From NCBI RefSeq assembly GCF_014203735.1, contig NZ_JACHJQ010000006.1, positions 62,001 through 126,000 of the forward strand: 64,000 nucleotides of DNA, in the 5' to 3' direction. A program made the position numbers and the translations under genes. Shown piece by piece: positions 31,118-39,326 of this stretch (position 1 is its first letter; each line of letters begins with the position of its first letter). The DNA is from Actinophytocola algeriensis (lineage in GTDB: Bacteria > Actinomycetota > Actinomycetes > Mycobacteriales > Pseudonocardiaceae). The notes below the pieces were generated by a model, which was given only the letters and a program-made list of their open reading frames with translations, made no database searches and was not told the origin of the DNA.

Positions 31118-32448
31118 CCGAAACGGCGACGAGCAGCGGCGGCGGCGGGCTCGACGGGTACGTGCTGCGCCCGGGCGACGAGGAGTACGACGAGGCCCGC
31201 GCGGTCTGGAACGCGATGGTCGACCGGCGGCCCCGGATGATCATCCGGTGTGCGAGCGTCCAGGACGTGGTCACCGCGGTGCGGACCGCGCGTGAGCTCG
31301 ACCTGGAGATCGGCGTGCGCTGCGGCGGGCACAGCGTGCTCGGCCTGGCCGTGCCGGACGACGGGTTGATGATCGACCTCACCCCGATGGGCGGCGCCAC
31401 GGTGGACCCGGTGCACCGCCGCGCCCGGGTGCAGGGCGGTGCGCTGCTCGCGGTGCTGGACCGCGAGTCGCAGCGGTACGGCCTTGCCACCACGGCCGGG
31501 AACGTCTCGCACACCGGCGTCGGCGGCCTCACGCTCGGCGGCGGGTTCGGGTGGCTGGCCAGGGAGTACGGCCTGGCCTGCGACAACGTCGTGTCCTTCG
31601 AGGTGGTGACCGCCGACGGCGAGGTGCTGCGGGCGAGCCGGGACGAACACCCGGACCTGTTCTGGGGCCTGCGCGGCGGCGGCGGGAACTTCGGCGTCGT
31701 CACCGAGTTCGAGTTCGAGCTGCACCCGGTGGGGACCCAGACGCTGCTGGCCGAGCTGACCTTCCCGCTCGACGATGCGGTGACCGTGCTGCGCGGCTGG
31801 CGCGAGCTCAACGCGCAGGCGCCGCGGCAGGCGACCTTCCAGGCCGACGTCGACGGCGAGGGTGTCACCGTCGGCTACGTGTGGGTCGGCGACCCCCAGC
31901 GGGGCCGGTGGTTGCTGCCGCCGCTGCGCGATCTCGGCCGCCCGGTGGCCGAGCGGGTGGTCGAACAGTCCTATGTGGAGCTGCAGACGCAGAGCGACGC
32001 GGTCGGCAGGCACACGTTCCGGCGCTACTCGAAGGGCCACTACCTGCCCGCGTTCCCGGACGAGGCGATCGAGGCGCTCGTGCGGCTCGGCGCCACCGAT
32101 GGTCTGCCGGGCGGGGGGCTGCAGGCCTACGGCGGCGCGATCGCGGACGTCCCGGAGGAGGACTCCGCCTTCAGCCACCGGCAGACCCTGTTCGAGTTCA
32201 GCACCGGCTCCAGGTGGACCGACCCGGCCGAGGACGCCGACCGGATGGCCGTCGCCCGGCAGGCCGCCGCGGTGATGGAACCGTTCGCCAGCGGAGTGTA
32301 CGTCAACGCACTCAGCGACGAGGGCACCGAGGGTGTCCGCCGCGCCTACCCGGCAGACAAGCTGGCCCGGCTGACCACCATCAAGGACCGCTACGACCCG
32401 GACAACGTCTTCCACCTCAACCAGAACATCCGCCCGTCGGCACACTGA
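31114..32448 (+). CDS. BBE-like FAD oxidase
   Basis: 444 residues from GTG 31114 (GTGA overlap with the PLP enzyme). The FAD domain shows MIIRCASVQDVVTAVRTARELDLEIGVRCGGHSVLG, whose His is the usual 8-alpha-histidyl FAD site, and NVSHTGVGGLTLGGGFGWLAREYGLACDN; the Cys for a second covalent bond is absent (V/S there). The C-terminal BBE motif is RLTTIKDRYDPDNVFHLNQNI. Such enzymes oxidise alcohols, amines or form rings with O2. It closes the seven-gene operon and is followed 17 bases later by a perfect 15-base hairpin. It probably oxidises or aromatises the building block made upstream. It is the second enzyme of this superfamily in the window. Confidence 0.92.
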   Translation: MTETATSSGGGGLDGYVLRPGDEEYDEARAVWNAMVDRRPRMIIRCASVQDVVTAVRTARELDLEIGVRCGGHSVLGLAVPDDGLMIDLTPMGGATVDPVHRRARVQGGALLAVLDRESQRYGLATTAGNVSHTGVGGLTLGGGFGWLAREYGLACDNVVSFEVVTADGEVLRASRDEHPDLFWGLRGGGGNFGVVTEFEFELHPVGTQTLLAELTFPLDDAVTVLRGWRELNAQAPRQATFQADVDGEGVTVGYVWVGDPQRGRWLLPPLRDLGRPVAERVVEQSYVELQTQSDAVGRHTFRRYSKGHYLPAFPDEAIEALVRLGATDGLPGGGLQAYGGAIADVPEEDSAFSHRQTLFEFSTGSRWTDPAEDADRMAVARQAAAVMEPFASGVYVNALSDEGTEGVRRAYPADKLARLTTIKDRYDPDNVFHLNQNIRPSAH

Positions 32449-32464
32449 CGAGCGCGAAGCGAGA

Positions 32465-32495
32465 GGCCCGCCGGTCGTCGGACGACCGGCGGGCC
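32465..32495. terminator. Perfect hairpin terminator after seven-gene operon
   Basis: 15-base arms (GGCCCGCCGGTCGTC and its complement) separated by one base, followed by TTCGT. Convergent MFS transcription from the right may use it too. Confidence 0.75.
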
Positions 32496-32569
32496 TTCGT
32501 CGCATCGGGAGCATAAGGCGCGCAAACCCCGACACCACCACAGAGTCCCTGCCAAAGCTCGCCGCTGCC

Positions 32570-32690
32570 GACCCGCCGCCATCCCGGAGACCTGCCTCTG
32601 CGGCGAGGAGCCGCCGGAGGCAAACCCCGTCCGGCAACGGAGCCCGCGGAGGCGAACGCGCCCGGCGAGAAGCCGCCGGAAGCAAAAGTC
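32570..32690. repeat. Dispersed intergenic repeat, inverted relative to 13385-13455
   Basis: Read on the minus strand, this gap has the run GGGTTTGCCTCCGGCGGCTC, then CTCGCC, then GGTCTCCGGGATGGC. Positions 13385-13455 carry the same series on the plus strand with few changes (GGTTTCCCTCCGGGGGCTCC, CTCGCC, GGTCTCTGGGATGGC). A second related block, TTTGCTTCCGGCGGCTTCTC, precedes it. No ORF in this gap is convincing. Confidence 0.55.
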
Positions 32691-33927
32691 AGGCGGACTT
32701 GCCTGCCGGGCTGGGCGCCGTGTCCTGGTCCGGGACAGCAGTGGCGAGGAGCCGGTCCGGGAGCCCGCGCAGCGGGGCCGCGGCCAACGCCGCGACGGCG
32801 GCGACGGCGGCCATGATGAGGAACACCGACGTGCCCAGCCCGGCGTAGGCGACCGCACCGAGCAGCGGGCCCACGATGAAGCCGATGTCCGACACCAACC
32901 CGAAGACGCCGAACGCCCGGCCGCGCAGCTGTCGCGGCACCAGGCTCACCCCCTGGCGGGCCACCAGGTACAGCACCGGCTGGGCGATCATGAACAGCAG
33001 CAGCCCGCCCGACATCGCGACGACGCCGTCGAAGAGGCCGACCGCGGCGAGCCCCACCGCCTCGACCGCGAACGCCACGACGACGATGCCCAGCAACGGT
33101 CTGGACTCGACGAACCGGCTACCGAACGTGGCCCCGAGCATGAACACGGCCAGGCCCGCGGTGAAGATCACCGAGGTGTAGGCGACCCCGTCCCCGGTGA
33201 GGTCGTCCAGGTGCAGCGGGACGACCGGTTCCAGCGCCGCGAACAGCGCGTTGTTGATCAGGTCGACGACCGCGAACAGCCCGACCAGTACGACCAGCGA
33301 GCGCACCGCGCGGCGGGGCAGCCCGCCGGCCACCGCCCGCTCGGCCGGGTCCGGCTCGTCCACCTCGGTGATCCGCAGGCCGAGCAGCAGCACCCCGCCG
33401 ACGGCGGTCACCACCGCGCCGACCAGGAACACCCCGGTGAAGCCGAGGAACGGGTGCAGCAGGCCGATCACCGCGGGTCCCAGCACCATGCCCGCCGTGC
33501 AGCTGCCGCCGAACCAGCCCATCACCCGCGCCGTGCCGAACCGGGAGCCCGCCCCCAGCGAGCTGGCCAGCTGGTACAGCACCGGCATCGTGATGCCCTC
33601 GGCCGCGCCCCAGGCGAGCCGCCAGCCGAGCACCTGCCAGCCCGCGGTGGCGAACGCCAGGCCGACGATGGTCAGCGCGGTCAGGCAGAGCCCGATGGCG
33701 CCGAGCAGCCGAGGACGCGACGTGGCGTCCACCAGGTAGCCGCCGAGCGGCTGCGCGAGCGCCTTGGCCAGCGCGAACCCGCTGAACGCCGCGGCCACCT
33801 CGAGCGCCGACATCTGGAACCGGTCGGTCAGCTCGGGAACCAGCGGGACCAGCATGGTGTACGCGACGTTCATCATCGCCGCGGCCAGCAGCAGCGCTCC
33901 GATCCCGGTGAACTGGCGGGCCGTCAC
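32689..33927 (-). CDS. MFS transporter (12-helix)
   Basis: 412 residues from GTG 33927, overlapping the BioF2-like stop by 4 bases. About 12 membrane segments; the first is FTGIGALLLAAAMMNVAYTMLVPLVPELTDRFQ, and GGYLVDATSRPRLLGAIGLC holds the loop between helices 2 and 3. The centre has GRAFGVFGLVSDIGFIVGPLLGAVAYAG. The pattern is of a proton-driven drug or metabolite exporter. It is the second gene of a leftward pair with a GNAT acyltransferase, facing the end of the seven-gene operon. Export of an N-acylated, masked product would fit that pairing, but substrate identity is not visible. Confidence 0.9.
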   Translation of the reverse strand: MTARQFTGIGALLLAAAMMNVAYTMLVPLVPELTDRFQMSALEVAAAFSGFALAKALAQPLGGYLVDATSRPRLLGAIGLCLTALTIVGLAFATAGWQVLGWRLAWGAAEGITMPVLYQLASSLGAGSRFGTARVMGWFGGSCTAGMVLGPAVIGLLHPFLGFTGVFLVGAVVTAVGGVLLLGLRITEVDEPDPAERAVAGGLPRRAVRSLVVLVGLFAVVDLINNALFAALEPVVPLHLDDLTGDGVAYTSVIFTAGLAVFMLGATFGSRFVESRPLLGIVVVAFAVEAVGLAAVGLFDGVVAMSGGLLLFMIAQPVLYLVARQGVSLVPRQLRGRAFGVFGLVSDIGFIVGPLLGAVAYAGLGTSVFLIMAAVAAVAALAAAPLRGLPDRLLATAVPDQDTAPSPAGKSA

Positions 33928-34955
33928 GGACGCTGCGCCAACCCGGGATATCCGGCCACCTCCGCCATGCCGTTGTGCAGGGCGGTCAGTCTCGGGCCGT
34001 AGACCTCGGCCTCACCAGGCCGCGCGGCGTACCACAGCGACCACAGGTGGTTGCCCGAGAAGCCGTGCTGCCGCTTGAACCGGTCGTTGCCGCGGCCGAA
34101 CTCGACGACGTCCCAGCCCCGCTCGACGCCCTGGGCGAGGATCTCGTAGAGCATGAACGGGTACGGGCTGATCTCGCTGTAGACGGCTGGGTCGGTGCCC
34201 GCGGCCCACAGGTAGAGCCTGCGGTCGTACTCGAGCGACACGATCGTGCTGATCGTCTGCCCCTCCCACTCGGCCCGGAACAGGCAGCCGTGGGGCGAGG
34301 TGAGCGCCGCCTCCAGGGTGGGCCGGTCGTAGAGCAGCGGCCAGCCGTGCTTCACCGCCGAGCCGTTGTTCAGCTCGAGGGTGCGGTCGAGCTGTGCGAG
34401 CGCGGCGGCGCCGGTCTCCTCGACCAGCTTGACGCCCTTCTCGGTGGCCCGCCGCCAGCGCCTGCGCCAGTCGGTCCGCTTGTTCTTCGGGACGAAGCCC
34501 ATGACCGGGTCCGGGCCGCTGCCGGGGTTCTTGTAGTACGCGGTGTCCAGCCGGGCGAACACGTCCGGCGGGCGGGCGATGGCCCACTGGGCGGCCGCCT
34601 CCGGGGGCAGGTTGAAGACCAGCACGCCGGCGGCGTCGAGGTCCCGCGCCTCGGCGATGGCCTCGTCGACCAGGGTGCCGACCGCCGCGCGGTCGTCGGC
34701 CAGGTACGCCGGGCCGTAGACCGAGTAGACCGAGCCGATGGTGAGCACCGGCCGGTCCCACACCGCCTCGACCCCGGCGTCGTCCTCGTAGCCCTGCCAG
34801 AACGGGGAGTGCTCGAGCAGGTAGCGCGGCGGCCGGCCGGGGTCGACGATCCGCTGCCGCTCGATCGTCGCCCGCGCCCACACGTCCCGCCACTCGTCGG
34901 TGTCGAACACAGTGCGCGGGAACGACTGCGTGTCGAAGTTCTGGGCGGCCGTCAT
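33924..34955 (-). CDS. BioF2/FemX-like GNAT acyltransferase
   Basis: 343 residues from ATG 34955 with GAGGAG upstream. The core reads NKRTDWRRRWRRATEKGVKLVEE, LAQLDRTLELNNGSAVKHGWPLLYDRPTLEAALTSPHGCLFRAEWEGQTISTIVSLEYDRRLYLWAAGTDPAVYSEISPYPFMLYEILAQGVERGWDVVEFGRGNDRFKRQHGF, the typical BioF2 (acetyltransferase-like) block found in peptidoglycan-bridge FemX relatives and in natural-product pathways. It probably transfers an acyl or aminoacyl group to an amine. It is unlike the other FemX-type gene (21539-22663) beyond the common core, so the two are not recent duplicates. It diverges from mtnA across a gap holding a 17-base palindrome and is coupled to an exporter. Confidence 0.75.
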   Translation of the reverse strand: MTAAQNFDTQSFPRTVFDTDEWRDVWARATIERQRIVDPGRPPRYLLEHSPFWQGYEDDAGVEAVWDRPVLTIGSVYSVYGPAYLADDRAAVGTLVDEAIAEARDLDAAGVLVFNLPPEAAAQWAIARPPDVFARLDTAYYKNPGSGPDPVMGFVPKNKRTDWRRRWRRATEKGVKLVEETGAAALAQLDRTLELNNGSAVKHGWPLLYDRPTLEAALTSPHGCLFRAEWEGQTISTIVSLEYDRRLYLWAAGTDPAVYSEISPYPFMLYEILAQGVERGWDVVEFGRGNDRFKRQHGFSGNHLWSLWYAARPGEAEVYGPRLTALHNGMAEVAGYPGLAQRP

Positions 34956-35038
34956 CGACACTCCTCTGCCAGCTTCGGAATTCCTTTTCAAACGGTAGCC
35001 GTGAATAGCGTCCGCGAGCGACAGCGACCACGAATCAC

Positions 35039-35055
35039 GCATTCTTGAAGAATGC
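35039..35055. promoter_or_regulatory. Perfect palindrome in the GNAT/mtnA divergent promoter
   Basis: GCATTCTTGAAGAATGC has perfect 8-base arms around one central base. It lies in the 203-base gap between the leftward GNAT-MFS pair and the rightward methionine salvage operon, a suitable place for an operator controlling both. The regulator is unknown. Confidence 0.5.
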
Positions 35056-35158
35056 CCGCCGGCTCGCACGCCGGAAGATGCGCACGAGATCGTTTACCCC
35101 GAGACTGGAGAGCAAAGGTGAATTCGCGCCTGGAAATCGTGCGGGGTGGGAAACAATC

Positions 35159-36187
35159 GTGGGAAATTCCAGTACGCGCTCGATCGCCTGGCGCGACGGC
35201 ACCATCGAGGCGGTCGACCAGGTCGCGTTGCCGCACGAGTACCGGCTGCTCCGGTTGACCACGGTCGACCAGGTGATCGACGCCATCCAACGCCTGGCGA
35301 TCCGCGGCGCCCCCGCCATCGGGGTGGCAGGCGCGCTCGCGGTCGCGCTGTCGGCACGGGTTCACACCCACGCGGGCGGCTGCGACGAGATCGCCGTCCG
35401 CACCGAGGCGCAGCGCATCGCCGACGCCCGGCCGACCGCGGTGAACCTGAGCTGGGCGGTGCGCCGGGTGGTCGGCAAGCTCGGCGGCGGCGCCGACGCG
35501 GTGCTCGCCGAGGCGCTGGAGATCCTCGCCGAGGACGAGCGCCAGAACCGCGCCGCGGCGAGCCACGCCGCCGACCTGGTGCGGCGGCTGTGCCGCCAGG
35601 AACCGCTGCGGCTGCTGACCCACTGCAACACCGGCCGCTTGGCCACCGTGGCCTGGGGCACCGCGCTGGGCACCATCCGCGAGCTCGCCGCCGCCGGAGG
35701 AGTGGCCGAGGTGCTGTTCGGCGAGACCCGCCCGCTGCTGCAGGGCGCCCGGCTCACCGCGTGGGAGCTGGCCGAGGCGGGCATCCCGCACCGGATGCTG
35801 GTCGACTCCGCCGGCCCGGCCGCGCTGGCGGCAGGCATGGTCGACTGCGTCCTGGTGGGCGCCGACCGCGTGTGCGCCAACGGGGACGTGGCCAACAAGA
35901 TCGGCACGTACTCGCTCGCGCTGGCCGCGAACCGGGCCGGGGTGCCGTTCGTCGTGGTCGCCCCGGAGTCCACCTTGGACCTGTCGTTGGCAGGCGGGGC
36001 GGACATCGTGATCGAGGAGCGGGCGGCGGGCGAGGTCGTCGCCTTCGGCGGCGTCGACGTGGCGCCGGCAGGCACCCGGGTGTTCAACCCGGCGTTCGAC
36101 GTCACGCCTGCCGAGCTCATCACCGCCGTGGTGACCGAGAACGGCCTGTTCAGCCCTCAGGCGGCAGTTCGGGAGGACGCGTCGTGA
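35159..36187 (+). CDS. mtnA: Methylthioribose-1-phosphate isomerase
   Basis: 342 residues from GTG 35159; the reading frame is open further upstream to 35045, but homology begins at VGNSSTRSIAWRDGTIEAVDQVALPHEYRLL and the length then equals the usual 340-350. Diagnostic segments are IRGAPAIGVAGALAVAL, LLTHCNTGRLATVAWGTALG with the active-site Cys, and VGADRVCANGDVANKIGTYSLAL with the active-site Asp. It converts 5-methylthioribose-1-phosphate to the ribulose form in methionine salvage. It overlaps mtnB by 4 bases. eIF2B-alpha-type relatives are the only real alternative and lack this Cys/Asp pair. Confidence 0.95.
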   Translation: MGNSSTRSIAWRDGTIEAVDQVALPHEYRLLRLTTVDQVIDAIQRLAIRGAPAIGVAGALAVALSARVHTHAGGCDEIAVRTEAQRIADARPTAVNLSWAVRRVVGKLGGGADAVLAEALEILAEDERQNRAAASHAADLVRRLCRQEPLRLLTHCNTGRLATVAWGTALGTIRELAAAGGVAEVLFGETRPLLQGARLTAWELAEAGIPHRMLVDSAGPAALAAGMVDCVLVGADRVCANGDVANKIGTYSLALAANRAGVPFVVVAPESTLDLSLAGGADIVIEERAAGEVVAFGGVDVAPAGTRVFNPAFDVTPAELITAVVTENGLFSPQAAVREDAS

Positions 36188-36807
36188 CCGTGCCCGTCGA
36201 CATCGAAGCAGGCCAGGCGCTGGCCGAGACGGCCGCCGCGCTGTACGGGCGGGGGTGGATGGAGGGCACGGCCGGGAACATCTCGGTCCGGCTGCCCGGC
36301 GGGAACACCGCGCTCATCACCGCCAGCGGGCGCAGCAAGGGTGCGATGACCGCCGCCGACATGGTCGAGGTGGGCGTGGCCGACGCGCGCCCGGTCCACG
36401 AGGGCGCACCGCGCCCGTCGGCCGAGACCACCATCCACGCGGCGCTGTACCGGCTGTCGGCCGATTTCGGCGCCGTCGTGCACGCGCACCCGCCGCACGC
36501 GACGGCGGTCGCCGTGCTGGCCGCCCGGCGCGGCGCGGGCACCGTGGAGTTCACCGACCTGGAGATCATCAAGGGTCTCGGCCTCGCCGACCCGGCCAAG
36601 GTGGTCGTGCCGGTGTTCGACAACCACGCCGACGTGCCCCGCATCGGCGACGACGTCTCCGAACGGCTCACCTCGGACGCGCCGCCGGTCATGCTGATCG
36701 GCAACCACGGTGCGACCACCTGGGGCCCGACGCTGGACGTCGCACGCAACCGCATGGAGTGCCTCGAGGCGATGTGCCAGCTGACGTTGTTACTCGACGG
36801 GCGCTGA
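36184..36807 (+). CDS. mtnB: Methylthioribulose-1-phosphate dehydratase
   Basis: 207 residues from GTG 36184 overlapping mtnA. It is a class II aldolase fold: GTAGNISVRLPGGNTALITASGRSKG binds the phosphate, ETTIHAALYRLSADFGAVVHAHPPHATAVAV gives two zinc His residues, and LIGNHGATTWG the third. MtnB removes water from methylthioribulose-1-phosphate to give the diketo-phosphate. It is one of four aldolase-II relatives (fuculose aldolase, ribulose-5-P epimerase), but its position between mtnA and mtnD fixes the call. The final zinc His is followed by ARNRMECLEAMCQLTLLL, as in MtnB. Confidence 0.93.
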   Translation: MTVPVDIEAGQALAETAAALYGRGWMEGTAGNISVRLPGGNTALITASGRSKGAMTAADMVEVGVADARPVHEGAPRPSAETTIHAALYRLSADFGAVVHAHPPHATAVAVLAARRGAGTVEFTDLEIIKGLGLADPAKVVVPVFDNHADVPRIGDDVSERLTSDAPPVMLIGNHGATTWGPTLDVARNRMECLEAMCQLTLLLDGR

Positions 36808-36834
36808 CGTGCCGCCCGGGGAAAGGAGAACCCG

Positions 36835-37419
36835 ATGACCCTGCTCCAGGTCATGCCGGCGGACGACGGCGCGAACGTGCTGGTGCGCACCGCAGACCTC
36901 GCCGAGATCGCCGCCGAGCTCGCTCCGCACGGCATCCGGCTCGAGCGGTGGGACACCGTGCCGCTGGCGGCCGACGCCGGGCAGGAGCAGGTGCTCGCCG
37001 CCTACGAAGCCGAGGTCGCGCGGGTCGCCGCGGAGGGCCCCTACCCGCTCGTCGACGTGGTCCGGCTGGTCCCGGACGACGCCGACCCGGAGTGGCCTGC
37101 CAAAGCCGAGGCGGCCAGGACCAAGTTCCTCGACGAGCACACCCACGACGAGGACGAGGTCCGGTTCTTCGTCGAGGGCAGCGGCTGCTTCTACCTGCAC
37201 CTCGGCGACAAGGTCTACGCGGTGGTCTGCACCGCGGGCGACCTGATGTCGGTTCCGGCCGGTACGACGCACTGGTTCGACATGGGCACCCGGCCGCACT
37301 TCTGCGCCATCCGGTTCTTCCAGGAGGAGGACGGCTGGGTCGCCGGCTTCACCGGCTCGGCGATCGCGGCCGGGATGCCGACGCTCGACGAGCTGCTCGC
37401 CCCCGCGCCCAAAGCATGA
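36835..37419 (+). CDS. mtnD: Acireductone dioxygenase
   Basis: 194 residues, ATG with AAAGGAG upstream. A cupin with the ARD metal motif HTHDEDEVRFFVEGSGCFYLHLGDKVYAVVCTAGDLMSVPAGTTHWFDMG, carrying two His and a Glu, and a later His in the PAGTTHWF block; PHFCAIRFFQEEDGWV completes the barrel. With Fe2+ it makes 2-keto-4-methylthiobutyrate and formate; with Ni2+ the same protein gives methylthiopropionate and CO. The metal actually bound cannot be read here. It overlaps mtnC by 4 bases (ATGA). Its placement before mtnC in the order is unusual only in that the enzymes act C then D. Confidence 0.95.
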   Translation: MTLLQVMPADDGANVLVRTADLAEIAAELAPHGIRLERWDTVPLAADAGQEQVLAAYEAEVARVAAEGPYPLVDVVRLVPDDADPEWPAKAEAARTKFLDEHTHDEDEVRFFVEGSGCFYLHLGDKVYAVVCTAGDLMSVPAGTTHWFDMGTRPHFCAIRFFQEEDGWVAGFTGSAIAAGMPTLDELLAPAPKA

Positions 37420-38102
37420 GCGGGGCCGTCGTCCTCGACATCGAGGGCACTGTCAGCCCGCTGTCCGCCGTGCACGACGTGCTGTTCCCGTACGCGCGCG
37501 AGCGGATCGAGAGCTGGGTGCGGGAGGACCGCCCGGGAACCCCGGCCGTCACGGCCGGGGTTCGCGGCATGCTCGGCGAGCGGGCCGGTCTCGACCAGGT
37601 CGTGGCCGCCCTGCTCGACTGGCACGACGAGAACGCCAAGCACAGTCCGCTCAAGACGCTGCACGGGCTGATCTGGGAACAGGGCTTCCTGGCCGGGGAA
37701 CTGGCCGGGCAGGTGTACCCGGACGTGCCGCCCGCGCTGGCCGGGTGGCGGCGGCGCGGCACGCCGTGCTGGATCTACTCGTCCGGCTCGGTGCTCGCCC
37801 AGCGGCTGTGGTTCTCCCGCACCGACCACGGGGACCTGACCGGCCACCTCGCCGGCCACTTCGACACCGTGAACGGCGGCCCGAAGCGGGAACCGGCCTC
37901 GTACCGCCGGATCGCGGCCGAGATCGGCACGCCCGGCGCCGACATCCTGTTCCTGTCCGACAGCCGGGCCGAGCTGGACGCCGCCCGCGCGGCGGGCTGG
38001 CGCGCGGTCGGGGTGCGCAGGCCGGGCACCACGGCCGACTTCGGCCCGCACCCGGTGGTCGCCGACCTCGGTGCGCTCGGCACGGCAACGGAGGTGGCCT
38101 GA
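37416..38102 (+). CDS. mtnC: Enolase-phosphatase E1
   Basis: 228 residues from ATG 37416. HAD superfamily motifs: VLDIEGTVSPLSAVHDVLFPYARERIESWV (motif I with the Asp nucleophile and the E1-specific EGTVSP), IYSSGSVLAQRLWF (motif II), NGGPKREPASYRRIAAEIG (motif III Lys) and ILFLSDSRAELDAARAAGW (motif IV). It enolises and dephosphorylates diketo-methylthiopentyl phosphate to the acireductone used by MtnD. The next gene, an aminotransferase, starts at the base after its TGA. The bifunctional E1 type is known from bacteria and eukaryotes; many Bacillus use separate MtnW and MtnX instead. Confidence 0.95.
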   Translation: MSGAVVLDIEGTVSPLSAVHDVLFPYARERIESWVREDRPGTPAVTAGVRGMLGERAGLDQVVAALLDWHDENAKHSPLKTLHGLIWEQGFLAGELAGQVYPDVPPALAGWRRRGTPCWIYSSGSVLAQRLWFSRTDHGDLTGHLAGHFDTVNGGPKREPASYRRIAAEIGTPGADILFLSDSRAELDAARAAGWRAVGVRRPGTTADFGPHPVVADLGALGTATEVA

Positions 38103-39326
38103 ATGCCCGACGACGTGCTCGTCCCCCGGTTCGCGAACTTCCGCAGCACCGTGTTCGCCGAGATGACCGCGCTGGCCAACCGGACCGGCGCGCTCAACCT
38201 CGGTCAGGGCTTCCCGGACAGCGACGGACCGCCAGAACTGCTCGCCGCGGCCGCCGAGGCGGTGCTGGCCGGGCACAACCAGTACCCGCCGCTGCCGGGC
38301 CTGCCCGCGCTGCGGACCGCCATCGCCGAGCAGCGGCTCGCCGACTACGGCACGCGGTACGACCCGGACACCGAGATCCTGGTGACCACCGGCGCGACCG
38401 AGGCGATCGCCGCCGCGATCGCGGCGCTGGTCCCCGAAGGCGACGAGGTCCTGGTCTTCGAGCCGTTCTACGACTCCTACGGCGCGGCGATCGCACTGGC
38501 CGGTGCCCGCCGCCGGACCGTGGCGCTGCGCCCGGACGGTGGCCGGTTCACCTTCGACCCCGACGAGCTGGCCGCGGCCGTGACGCCGCGCACCCGGGTG
38601 CTGCTGGTGAACACCCCGCACAACCCGACCGGCACCGTGCTGTCGGCGGCCGAGCTCGCCACGATCGCCGAGGTCTGCCTGCGCCACGACCTGATCGCCA
38701 TCGCCGACGAGGTCTACGAGCACCTGACCTTCGACGGGGTCCGGCACGTCCCCCTTGCCTCGCTGCCCGGCATGGCCGAGCGCACGCTCACCATCTCCTC
38801 GGCGGGCAAGACCTTCAACGCCACCGGCTGGAAGGTCGGCTGGGTGTGCGGGCCGGAGCGGATGGTCGCCGCGGTGCGGACGGTGAAGCAGTACCTGACC
38901 TTCGCGGGCGGCACCCCGTTCCAGCACGCGGTGGCCGCCGTGCTCCCCCGCAGGCACGGCTGGGTCGAGACGCTGCGCTCGACCCTGTCCGCCGCCCGGG
39001 ACGCGCTGCGCGACGAGCTCACCGGCGCCGGCTGGCAGTGCTTCTCGTGCCAGGGCACGTACTTCCTGCAGGCGGACGCCAGGTCGGTCGGCTACGCCGA
39101 CGGTGCCGAGCTGTGCCGCGACCTGGCCACGGAGGCCGGGGTGGTGGCCATCCCCAGCTCGGCGTTCTACGCCGACCCGGCCGCCGGGCGGGCGCTGGTC
39201 CGCTTCGCGTTCTGCAAGTCTCCCGCGGTGATCGCCACCGCGGCCGGCAGGTTGGCCCGGTTCGCGGGCGACCGCCAGGTCCAGGAAGGAGTGTTGCGAT
39301 GGAGGCCAGGGCGCCGGTCGGCGTGA
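38103..39326 (+). CDS. Class I aminotransferase, probable methionine-forming (MtnE-like)
   Basis: 407 residues. A fold-type I aminotransferase of the kynurenine/methionine group: LNLGQGFPDSDGPPELL at the N-terminus, VTTGATEAIAAAIAALVPEGDEVLVFEPFYDSY, LLVNTPHNPTGTVLS, IADEVYEHLTFDG and the PLP Lys in ISSAGKTFNATGWKVGWVCGPERM. In salvage the last step is transamination of 2-keto-4-methylthiobutyrate to methionine, and YbdL/KAT-type enzymes do this in several bacteria. No other aminotransferase is in the operon, so this is the natural MtnE. It could alternatively act on the biosynthetic building block. It overlaps the MTA phosphorylase start by 28 bases. Confidence 0.9.
   Translation: MPDDVLVPRFANFRSTVFAEMTALANRTGALNLGQGFPDSDGPPELLAAAAEAVLAGHNQYPPLPGLPALRTAIAEQRLADYGTRYDPDTEILVTTGATEAIAAAIAALVPEGDEVLVFEPFYDSYGAAIALAGARRRTVALRPDGGRFTFDPDELAAAVTPRTRVLLVNTPHNPTGTVLSAAELATIAEVCLRHDLIAIADEVYEHLTFDGVRHVPLASLPGMAERTLTISSAGKTFNATGWKVGWVCGPERMVAAVRTVKQYLTFAGGTPFQHAVAAVLPRRHGWVETLRSTLSAARDALRDELTGAGWQCFSCQGTYFLQADARSVGYADGAELCRDLATEAGVVAIPSSAFYADPAAGRALVRFAFCKSPAVIATAAGRLARFAGDRQVQEGVLRWRPGRRSA

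Noticed and set aside
35045-35158. Longer mtnA N-terminus from ATG 35045
   Set aside because: The extra 38 residues are Arg-rich, cover the palindrome, and have no homology expected for MtnA; GTG 35159 gives the usual length.
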